From positions 1-30,513 of the IMG/VR virus record IMGVR_UViG_3300008267_000231: a stretch of 30,513 nucleotides of DNA; one strand, 5' to 3'. The notes below the pieces were generated by a model. It searched no databases, was not told the DNA's origin, and saw only the letters and a program-made list of their open reading frames with translations. The position numbers and the translations under genes are program-made. The stretch comes from a virus. Positions 1-6,382 of this stretch are shown in pieces. Each line of letters opens with the position of its first letter. The first letter of the stretch is position 1.

Positions 1-123
1 GAGCGGTTGCGGGGAATGTTAATATCTGCGCTCGATGGTCTTGATGAGTATTGGGTTACGTTCCCAGAAGGTGTTGAACTGGTTAATCAAATTAAAGCCC
101 TTCAACAAAAGGAAAAAGAGTGA
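1..123 (+). CDS. 3' end of an unrecognised phage gene (partial)
   Basis: Frame 1 is open from the left edge to a TGA at 121-123 and reads as the last 40 residues of a protein that starts outside the window. The segment is charged and helical, ending in a Lys/Gln/Glu-rich tail (KALQQKEKE). I do not recognise the family. Support for it being real is positional: its stop overlaps the start of the next small gene by one base (TGATG), the tight coupling seen throughout this block, and the purine-rich end of its coding sequence would serve as the ribosome binding site for that gene. It belongs to the same transcription unit as the DNA polymerase. Confidence 0.6.
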   Translation, partial: ERLRGMLISALDGLDEYWVTFPEGVELVNQIKALQQKEKE

Positions 124-254
124 TGGACGAACAATCACTAACTTACTTAGGGATGGCACTCGTTACTATCGGCACTCTGTACACTGCATGGCTATCAATA
201 ATTATAATGGTAAGGGAAGAACGGTTACATGGACATCGTAACAATAGACTTTGA
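123..254 (+). CDS. 43-residue single-pass membrane microprotein
   Basis: The ATG at 123 overlaps the preceding TGA (TGATG) and has AAGGA about eight bases upstream. The product has a short polar N-terminus (MDEQSLTY), one hydrophobic segment at about residues 8-30 (LGMALVTIG...WLSIIIMV) and a strongly basic C-terminus (REERLHGHRNNR). By the positive-inside rule the C-terminus should stay in the cytoplasm. Its last 26 bases overlap the start of the DNA polymerase, so it may couple translation into that gene. No family is recognised. It could be an early host-modulating membrane peptide or simply a translational coupler; the start signal and overlaps are the evidence that it is expressed. Confidence 0.55.
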   Translation: MDEQSLTYLGMALVTIGTLYTAWLSIIIMVREERLHGHRNNRL

Positions 255-2103
255 AACGTACTACGACAGGGACTATTCCCTGTCCAAGATAACAACAGAA
301 GCCTACATCCGCGATATGTTATTTGAAGTTATCGGTGTGGGCGTCAAGGTGAACGACTATCCTACTGACTGGTATAGTGGGAAGGATGTAGGGAAGTTTC
401 TTAGAAGCCTAGACTATAGAGACAAGGCTATCTTGTGCCATAACACGGCGTTCGATGGGGCTATCTTATCGTGGATGTTTGATATCAAACCTATGTTCTG
501 GCTTGATACTCTGAGCATGGCTAGGCCGTTGCATAATGTCACTGTCGGGGGTTCACTCAAGGCACTGACAACTTACTATGCTTTGGGTGAGAAGGGTGAT
601 GAGGTAGTCAATGCACTAGGCAAACGCCGTGAGGACTTCACACCAGAGGAACTCAATCGGTACGCTTCCTACTGTGTCAATGACGTAGAACTAACGTACA
701 AGTTATTCCAGAAGATGAAGGTCGGCTTCCCTGCATCCGAGTTGATGATCATCGATCAGACTTTGCGTATGTACACTGAGCCTAAAGTTATTCTGGATTG
801 CCGTGTATTAAATAACCATCTCGCCGATGTATTGGAAAAGAAAGGTCAACTTGTTGATAGTCTTGGGCTGACTGGCATGACCGAGGAACAGGTCAAGAAG
901 GTACTATCAAGCAACGATATCTTCTCGAAGTATCTACAGAACTTAGGCATCGATCCACCGACTAAGGTAAGCCCCACTACTAACAAGACAACGTGGGCTT
1001 TCAGCAAAACAGATCAAGCGTTTGTGGATTTGTTGGAGCATGGTGATGAACGGGTTCATCTTGCCGTAGCTGCTAGGCTTGGCGTTAAGTCTACGATTGA
1101 GGAGTCAAGAACCAAAAACTTATTGCAGGTTGCTTACCGTGGTACGCTTCCGATCATGCTCAACTATTACGGGGCGCATACAGGTAGGTTTAGTGGCGGG
1201 GACAAACTTAATCTCCAGAACCTGCCAAGGAACGGGGCTATTCGTAGAGCCATCTGTGCGCCAGACGGTATGTCATTCATATCATGTGACTCAGCGCAGA
1301 TTGAAGCCCGTGTTCTTGCATGGGCGGCAGGACAGGATGATCTGGTGCAAGCGTTCCGTGAGGGGCGCGATGTATATAGTGAGTTCGCTAGTGAGGTGTA
1401 CGGCAGGAAGATAACCAAGGCCGACAAGATTGAACGGTTCGTTGGTAAGACCTGCATCCTTGGACTTGGTTACGGTATGGGAGCCGAGAAGTTTCAGCGC
1501 ACACTTGAGTTAGGTCAAGGCGGCATCTCTGTTAAACTTACACTGAAAGAAGCCAAGCGCATCGTCATGCTCTACCGCGTAAAGAACCACAAGATCGTTT
1601 CGTTCTGGAACAGATGCAGTGTTGCCCTACAACATATGTTGGCAGGTAAGGACGGTGAGATCACTCCTATACTCAGGTACAACCGCGACGGCATAACACT
1701 CCCCAATAAGTTTAAGATTAAGTACCCTGCACTCAGGGCTGTGGATAACAATTTCGAATACATAAGTGACGCTCGTTCCTATCGCGCAGAAATAAAGTCC
1801 CGTGTGTTAGATGGTACTTCTACCGGGGTAACATGGACCAAGATTTACGGGGGTAAAGTTACTGAGAACATTGTACAAGCACTGGCTCGTATCGTAGTAT
1901 CAGAACAGATGGCAAAGGTTGGGCAGACTTACCGCGTAGCGTTTCAGGTACACGATGAAGTCGTGATCATCTGCTCAGATGAGTTCATTGACGCCGCCAA
2001 GCAGGTCATCACCGATATAATGTCAACGCCTCCTAAGTGGGCGGCTGATCTTCCTGTCTCATGTGAGGCAGGGCATGGAAAGAATTATGGAGACGCACAT
2101 TGA
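229..2103 (+). CDS. Family A DNA polymerase with 3'-5' exonuclease domain (Leu762 type)
   Basis: This is the replicative DNA polymerase of the phage. The N-terminal DnaQ-like proofreading exonuclease has Exo I D7-x-E9, Exo II N72...D76 and Exo III Y148xxxD152. The polymerase domain has motif A (CDSAQIEAR, catalytic D354), motif B (R403, K407, Y415) and motif C (QVHDE, H575-D576-E577). At 624 residues it is compact and lacks a 5'-3' exonuclease domain, as in T7-like and other phage enzymes. The residue aligned with E. coli Pol I Phe762 is Leu411. The ATG at 229 lies within the end of the upstream microprotein; its stop overlaps the TTG start of the next gene. It should work with the downstream primase-helicase and SSB-like protein. 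Assignment to family A is certain; the Leu762 call rests on my manual alignment of motif B. Confidence 0.96.
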   Translation: MDIVTIDFETYYDRDYSLSKITTEAYIRDMLFEVIGVGVKVNDYPTDWYSGKDVGKFLRSLDYRDKAILCHNTAFDGAILSWMFDIKPMFWLDTLSMARPLHNVTVGGSLKALTTYYALGEKGDEVVNALGKRREDFTPEELNRYASYCVNDVELTYKLFQKMKVGFPASELMIIDQTLRMYTEPKVILDCRVLNNHLADVLEKKGQLVDSLGLTGMTEEQVKKVLSSNDIFSKYLQNLGIDPPTKVSPTTNKTTWAFSKTDQAFVDLLEHGDERVHLAVAARLGVKSTIEESRTKNLLQVAYRGTLPIMLNYYGAHTGRFSGGDKLNLQNLPRNGAIRRAICAPDGMSFISCDSAQIEARVLAWAAGQDDLVQAFREGRDVYSEFASEVYGRKITKADKIERFVGKTCILGLGYGMGAEKFQRTLELGQGGISVKLTLKEAKRIVMLYRVKNHKIVSFWNRCSVALQHMLAGKDGEITPILRYNRDGITLPNKFKIKYPALRAVDNNFEYISDARSYRAEIKSRVLDGTSTGVTWTKIYGGKVTENIVQALARIVVSEQMAKVGQTYRVAFQVHDEVVIICSDEFIDAAKQVITDIMSTPPKWAADLPVSCEAGHGKNYGDAH

Positions 2104-2762
2104 CACGCCTTTCTCACTCTCACTCGGCTCTTGTTCTCTATGATAACTGCCCGTTGCGGTACTATTACCAACGGGTGGCTAAGGCTGTTGTCGATAAGGG
2201 TGGAGAAGCCAGCCTCTACGGCGAACGTGTACATAAGTTTCTGGAAGATAGGCTCAGGGAAAAGCACCAACTCCCCCAAGAAGTGGAGGGGTATGACGAC
2301 ATGGCTCAGGCCATCGAAGAGATATCCAGAGGTGGTGAGCTGCTGGTCGAGAAGGAACTGACACTCACAGATAAGTTTACACCAACCGGATGGTTTGAAC
2401 CAGACGCATGGTTCCGTTCTAAACTTGACGTTCTTGTTATACGTCCTGAGTGTGCATACGTTTTGGATTGGAAAACAGGGAAGCGCAAGCCTGACTTTGC
2501 TCAGTTGGAACTGTTCGCCATGCAGGTGTTCATGCACTATCCAGAGGTGGATACTGTTAAGACTTGCTTTGTCTGGCTCAAAGAAACCAAGATGGACTCA
2601 GAGACATTCACTAGGAGTCAACTACCTGATATCACTAGCAAATTACTGAAGCGAGTGGTGCGAATCGAGAAGTCTCTTGAGTCTGAAAACTGGCCCGCAA
2701 AGCCTAGCGGTCTATGCAGGTTCTGCCCTGCTAGAAATATGTGCGATTATGCACTAACATAG
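2100..2762 (+). CDS. RecB/Cas4-like PD-(D/E)XK nuclease with 4Fe-4S cluster
   Basis: This 220-residue stand-alone nuclease has the RecB-nuclease motifs in order: H45 in the helix GERVHKFLE, D110 (KLDVL), D123-W-K125 (DWKTGK) and Q136 (QLELF). Cysteines C17 (NCPLRYYY) and C206, C209, C215 (CX2CX5C) match the split 4Fe-4S ligands of Cas4 and AddB. Such enzymes cut or resect DNA ends. The start is TTG at 2100, overlapping the polymerase stop, with GGAG seven bases upstream; the protein begins just before the conserved first cysteine, so this start gives a full-length family member and no in-frame ATG precedes C17. With the neighbouring VRR-NUC and SNF2 helicase it suggests end processing, recombination or degradation of host DNA. 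No CRISPR context exists, so Cas4 is a fold label and not a role. Confidence 0.88.
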   Translation: MTRLSHSHSALVLYDNCPLRYYYQRVAKAVVDKGGEASLYGERVHKFLEDRLREKHQLPQEVEGYDDMAQAIEEISRGGELLVEKELTLTDKFTPTGWFEPDAWFRSKLDVLVIRPECAYVLDWKTGKRKPDFAQLELFAMQVFMHYPEVDTVKTCFVWLKETKMDSETFTRSQLPDITSKLLKRVVRIEKSLESENWPAKPSGLCRFCPARNMCDYALT

Positions 2763-2772
2763 AACTTGACAT

Positions 2773-3147
2773 ATGAGTAAATGGGATTACATTATGGCTA
2801 CTACACCAGAAGGTCGTATCAAGGCTAAGGTGAAGGCATTATTTCATAGGTACAACGTGTGGTATTTTATGCCTGCGAATAATGGCTATGGAAGATCAGG
2901 GGTTCCTGACTTTGTAGCGTGTGCTAACGGTAGGTTTATAGGTATTGAAACCAAGGCGGACGGTACGAAGAAAGCTACCGCACTACAGGAGTTGTGCGGT
3001 CGGGCGATACTAAGCAGTGGCGCTTACTATGCTGTTGTTTTTGATGATGTCACACTGCTTAATTTAGAGACGTATCTAAAAGTTGGTTTAGGGATGGTAG
3101 ATGTTAGTAGTAGAGAGCGCAAAGGCACTGGCACTGAAGCTGAATAA
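2773..3147 (+). CDS. VRR-NUC domain nuclease
   Basis: This 124-residue protein is a single VRR-NUC module, a PD-(D/E)XK superfamily fold common beside phage helicases. It shows E13 in TPEGRIKAKVKAL, the signature GRSGVPDFV with D46, and GIETKAD with E59-x-K61, followed by a helix containing LQE. The reaction is expected to be metal-dependent DNA cleavage, probably structure-specific as in FAN1-type VRR-NUC proteins, but substrate choice is not visible. The ATG at 2773 has no clear ribosome binding site; an internal ATG at 2794 (MATTPEG) matches where many family members begin and is a fair alternative. The last 47 bases overlap the helicase, so nuclease and helicase are probably translated together. 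Confidence 0.88.
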   Translation: MSKWDYIMATTPEGRIKAKVKALFHRYNVWYFMPANNGYGRSGVPDFVACANGRFIGIETKADGTKKATALQELCGRAILSSGAYYAVVFDDVTLLNLETYLKVGLGMVDVSSRERKGTGTEAE

Positions 3148-4666
3148 CCCAGCGCGAGTACTTGCTAGTATACCAACTGCAAAGTTATTGAGGGTACAAG
3201 GTTCTGATCTTGTTATTGCACCGCACAAACTTGATGAGGTTCGGGTTCTCAGAAACCTTGGGATAAACGCGCCATCTCCTATCATGCACTACTACGATTG
3301 GTGTGGAAGATACACTCCATACAATCACCAACGGGAGACAGCGGCGTTCCTGACCTTGAATAACAAGGCTCTGGTTCTCAATGAGATTGGTACTGGTAAG
3401 ACACAGAGCGCACTATGGGCGGCTGACTATATGATTAAGCGGAGACAGGTACGCAAGGTACTTATCCTGTCTCCACTATCAACACTCGAACGAGTGTGGG
3501 CTGATGCTATATTCACAGACTTCATTCACCGCAAGTCTGTTGTCCTGCACGGTTCATCGGAGCGTAGGTTGAAGCACCTAAAGAAGGATGTGGATTTCTA
3601 CATCATTAACCATGACGGGTTCCCTATCATTGCCGACGAGTGCATCGGTATGTTTGATCTTGTGATTGTGGATGAGGCTGCGGTCTTGCGTAACCCATCG
3701 ACCCAGAGGTTCAAGGTATTCAGGAAGTGGATGGAGAAGAATCCACAAACACGTTTATGGATGATGACTGGAACGCCTACTCCTAATGACCCGACAGACG
3801 CATGGGCCTTAGCTAAGTTGGTTGGTAGTCCGTTCTGTACCCAGACATTCACCGCGTTCAGAGAACAGGTTATGATGAAGATTAGCCAGTTCAAGTATGT
3901 GCCAAGGCCAGAGTCGGTTGAGATCGTCAAACATATTCTACAACCATCTATCCGCTATACCAGAGATGAGTGCTTTGATCTTCCTGATACCGTGTTCCAG
4001 ACACGCAAGGTAGAACTTACTGCTGATCAGAAGAAGCACTACACTCAGATGACTCGACACTACGTTACCGAGATGCTGAAGGAACGTATATTAGAAGGGA
4101 CTATCTCTGCTGTTAACGAGGCAGTTAAGTTACAGAAACTTATTCAGATAGCCTGTGGCGTAGCGTATGGCGACGAAGGTGAGAATATCGAAATTGATTG
4201 TTCACCCCGTGTGAATGCGGTCAAGGAAATCATTGACGAGGTAGGTGAAAAGGTTATTCTCTTTGTCCCTCTGACGGGTACGCTTCATATGTTGGAGCGT
4301 GAGTTATCAAAGCATTGGTCATGCGCTGTAGTTAATGGACAGGTTACTGCCGGAAAACGTAACCAGATATTCCACGACTTCCAGAATGGCGCAGACCCAA
4401 AGATTTTAATCGCCCATCCTGCAACGATGGCACATGGACTAACACTGACCGCCGCATCCACTGTGATCTGGTACGGCCCAGTGACAAGCAACGAGCAATA
4501 TGTTCAGGCAAATGGACGTGTTGAACGTATCGGTAAGAAGCACGTCTCTAACGTAATCCACATCGAAGCTACCGACTTGGAGCATAAGATGTATGAGCGT
4601 TTGAAAAATAAACAGAAACTACAGGGGCTGCTTCTTGATCTTATACAACAAGCTACGGAGAAATAG
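3101..4666 (+). CDS. SNF2-type superfamily 2 helicase/translocase
   Basis: This 521-residue ATPase contains a Q-motif-like segment (YTPYNHQ, Q77), Walker A (NEIGTGKT, K100-T101), motif II DEAA at 191-194, motif III TGTPTPND at 223-230, and a C-terminal lobe ending in the motif VI-like QANGRVERIGK. The layout is a minimal SNF2/Rad54-like two-lobe motor with no accessory domain. Such phage enzymes move on double-stranded DNA or drive branch migration and annealing, somewhat like T4 UvsW; here the exact role is inferred. The start at 3101 lies inside the VRR-NUC gene and is preceded by GGGATGG. No DnaB-type helicase is seen in the window, so unwinding at the fork probably falls to this protein or to the helicase domain of the primase. 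Confidence 0.92.
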   Translation: MLVVESAKALALKLNNPARVLASIPTAKLLRVQGSDLVIAPHKLDEVRVLRNLGINAPSPIMHYYDWCGRYTPYNHQRETAAFLTLNNKALVLNEIGTGKTQSALWAADYMIKRRQVRKVLILSPLSTLERVWADAIFTDFIHRKSVVLHGSSERRLKHLKKDVDFYIINHDGFPIIADECIGMFDLVIVDEAAVLRNPSTQRFKVFRKWMEKNPQTRLWMMTGTPTPNDPTDAWALAKLVGSPFCTQTFTAFREQVMMKISQFKYVPRPESVEIVKHILQPSIRYTRDECFDLPDTVFQTRKVELTADQKKHYTQMTRHYVTEMLKERILEGTISAVNEAVKLQKLIQIACGVAYGDEGENIEIDCSPRVNAVKEIIDEVGEKVILFVPLTGTLHMLERELSKHWSCAVVNGQVTAGKRNQIFHDFQNGADPKILIAHPATMAHGLTLTAASTVIWYGPVTSNEQYVQANGRVERIGKKHVSNVIHIEATDLEHKMYERLKNKQKLQGLLLDLIQQATEK

Positions 4667-4668
4667 GT

Positions 4669-5067
4669 ATGACAGTTGATGAAGTGATTGCTGCATACCT
4701 CAGGTTCAGGACCAAGAAGTCCCAGATAACCGCTGAACTTGAGGCAAAGGTATCAGAACTAGATGCCAAGATGGAGAAGTTAGAGAACTGGATTAGGGAG
4801 CAAGCTGATGCACAGGGAGTGACATCATTCAAGGGTAACAGTGGTACTGCCTTCATAACCACTACCGACTACGCACAAGTTGCTGATTGGGATGCAATGT
4901 TGGATTTCATAAAGACCAATAACGCATACGATATGCTTGAGAAACGTGTCAGCAAGACTGCTGTACGTGGATATATTGAGATGAATAAAGCCGTACCTGC
5001 CGGTGTTAACTATGGCACTAAGCTATCTGTTAATGTCCGTAAACCTACCAAAAAAGTGTCTGATTAA
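4669..5067 (+). CDS. Coiled-coil phage protein of the replication block, function unknown
   Basis: This 132-residue protein has a charged helical N-terminus predicted to form a coiled coil (about residues 15-48, KKSQITAELEAKVSELDAK...), then a compact domain with GNSGTAFITTTDYAQVADWD, a helical LEKRVSKTAVRGY segment and a conserved-looking end (PAGVNYGTKLSVNVRKP). Proteins of this shape are frequent beside SSB-like genes in phage genomes and usually carry no function. The coiled coil followed by a small alpha/beta domain is reminiscent of Mu Gam-like host-nuclease inhibitors, but I cannot confirm homology. It starts two bases after the helicase stop and is 21 bases from the SSB-like gene, so a DNA-metabolism role is likely. 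Confidence 0.82.
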   Translation: MTVDEVIAAYLRFRTKKSQITAELEAKVSELDAKMEKLENWIREQADAQGVTSFKGNSGTAFITTTDYAQVADWDAMLDFIKTNNAYDMLEKRVSKTAVRGYIEMNKAVPAGVNYGTKLSVNVRKPTKKVSD

Positions 5068-5088
5068 CTGCTCACATAGGAGAAACTT

Positions 5089-6057
5089 ATGAGCGATCTC
5101 GTACCAATGAACGTCCAGATTCCTGCCCATCTTGCCAACCGCATCGGACAACCATCCGCACTAGCCCAGTCTATTATGGGCGGTATCACTAGCGGTGACT
5201 CATACCCACGCATCAGCATCAAGGGTAGCCGCTTCCGTATCGTGGAAGGTGGAACTGAAACCGTTATGGATACCACGGCACTAAAGGTTGTGATCGTCGG
5301 TTCTAATCCACGCCTGTCTAAGACATGGTATGCTGCTGCATGGTCAAAGGACGCAGAACCTACTGCTCCTGATTGCTACTCGCTTGATGGTGTCGGCCCT
5401 CATCCTGATAGCACGAAGCCGCAGAATGATCTGTGTGCATCATGCCCTCAGAACGCTTGGGGTTCCAAGACTAGCCAAGAGGGTAAGCAGATCAAGGCGT
5501 GTGCCGATCAGAAGCGTCTCGCTGTTGTGGCTGCTGATGACCCGACCGGTCCTGTATACTTGTTGCAGGTTACTCCTGCTGCATTGAAGGGACTGAACGC
5601 ATACCAGAAAGAACTTGCTATTCGTGGCATCGCACCGGAACTTATCCAGACGAAGATTTCTTTTGATACTGATGCCTCGTTCCCGAAACTTGTCTTCAGT
5701 TTCGGTGGGTTCAACGATGGTGAAACACAAGAAGCTGTAGATAAACTGTTTGGCTCACGGGAAGTCATTGAGATTACAGGTGAAAAGGCAGACGTAGTGA
5801 GAGCAATCCCGCAGTCTGCCCCTAAGCCTGTATTAGTCGCACCGAAACCTACTCCAGTTGTAGAGGCTCCTGCTCCCACTCCTGCCCCTGTGGTAGAAGA
5901 AGCTGCTGCTCCTAAGAGAGGTTTCGGTGCTGCTACCACTGAAGTTAAGGCAGCGCCTAAAGTTGTGGATAAACCTGCTCAGACAACCGCTGCTTCAACA
6001 TTAGCTAGTGAAATCCTCGCACTAGTTGGAGAGGACATGGACGCAGATGACGCCTAA
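5089..6057 (+). CDS. SSB-like protein with four-Cys zinc site and acidic tail
   Basis: This 322-residue protein has three parts. The first 240 residues form a beta-rich domain (PRISIKGSRFRIVEGG, then ALKVVIVG) interrupted by C96, C116, C119 and C138, a spacing that fits a structural zinc site. Next is a Pro/Ala/Val-rich linker at about 240-300 with repeated KPTPVV and APAPTPAP. The end is acidic (GEDMDADDA). An OB-like core, zinc site, flexible linker and acidic tip together resemble phage single-stranded DNA-binding proteins (T4 gp32 has zinc; gp32, T7 gp2.5 and bacterial SSB have acidic tails that dock partners). AGGAG lies seven bases before ATG 5089. The role is inferred from architecture and position between helicase and primase. 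Its end overlaps the HTH gene. Confidence 0.8.
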   Translation: MSDLVPMNVQIPAHLANRIGQPSALAQSIMGGITSGDSYPRISIKGSRFRIVEGGTETVMDTTALKVVIVGSNPRLSKTWYAAAWSKDAEPTAPDCYSLDGVGPHPDSTKPQNDLCASCPQNAWGSKTSQEGKQIKACADQKRLAVVAADDPTGPVYLLQVTPAALKGLNAYQKELAIRGIAPELIQTKISFDTDASFPKLVFSFGGFNDGETQEAVDKLFGSREVIEITGEKADVVRAIPQSAPKPVLVAPKPTPVVEAPAPTPAPVVEEAAAPKRGFGAATTEVKAAPKVVDKPAQTTAASTLASEILALVGEDMDADDA

Positions 6058-6334
6058 TAAGACGCCAATAGACTTCCTGAAAGTCGATCAGCTACGCAAA
6101 CATATGTTGTTGACTGCATCTGATATGTCGAAGATATTCGGATGTTCTCGCATGACCTACTACTCATGGATAAGAGGGCAGCCACTCCGTAAAACAAACG
6201 ACGATATAGTCAGGCGTAAGATACGTGTGCTCCTAGCTATTATGACGGAACACAACTGGCCCACACCAGAAGTTATCGGGATGGAACAGGCTAACCGTAA
6301 GAAGTATCTTGATGAGTTAATAAAGCAGTACTGA
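6047..6334 (+). CDS. Small helix-turn-helix DNA-binding protein
   Basis: This 95-residue basic protein contains an HTH at about residues 13-50: TASDMSKIFGC as the support helix and SRMTYYSWIRGQ as the recognition helix, the Cro/XRE pattern of short phage regulators. The rest (RRKIRVLLAIMTEHNWPTP and a Lys-rich end) is helical and may dimerise. I chose ATG 6047, which lies inside the last codons of the SSB-like gene (11-base overlap); a TTG at 6026 would add seven residues without similarity to known N-termini. It sits just before the GC hairpin and the primase gene, so it may regulate early transcription or bind an origin. Neither target nor polarity can be read from the sequence. Confidence 0.8.
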   Translation: MTPNKTPIDFLKVDQLRKHMLLTASDMSKIFGCSRMTYYSWIRGQPLRKTNDDIVRRKIRVLLAIMTEHNWPTPEVIGMEQANRKKYLDELIKQY

Positions 6335-6340
6335 CATACA

Positions 6341-6363
6341 GGGGAGGGGTATCCCCCCTCCCC
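6341..6363 (+). promoter_or_regulatory. Perfect 9-bp GC hairpin before the primase gene
   Basis: GGGGAGGGG at 6341-6349 pairs perfectly with CCCCTCCCC at 6355-6363 around the loop TATCC. It lies in the only clear gap of the + strand block, between the HTH stop (6334) and the primase ATG (6383). No T-run follows, so it is not a standard intrinsic terminator. It could be an attenuator, an RNA processing or stability element, or a pause site. The primase ribosome binding site (AAGGGG) lies just downstream and outside the stem. Confidence 0.6.
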
Positions 6364-6382
6364 AAACCACTAAGGGGCAGAT

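Noticed and set aside
35-241. A 68-codon open frame on + at the left edge
   Set aside because: It overlaps the partial gene and the 43-residue gene in another frame, has no ribosome binding site and reads as an unstructured basic string.
2100-2762. Cas4-like nuclease as evidence of a CRISPR-Cas system
   Set aside because: No repeats, spacers, cas1 or cas2 are visible; stand-alone phage nucleases of this fold are common.
5508-5939. 143-codon antisense frame opposite the SSB-like gene
   Set aside because: Mirror of the Pro/Ala linker codons, no start signal, opposite to all neighbours.
6341-6363. Intrinsic terminator
   Set aside because: The stem is strong, but the downstream bases are AAACCACTAAGG, with no T-run, so only a general regulatory call is made.
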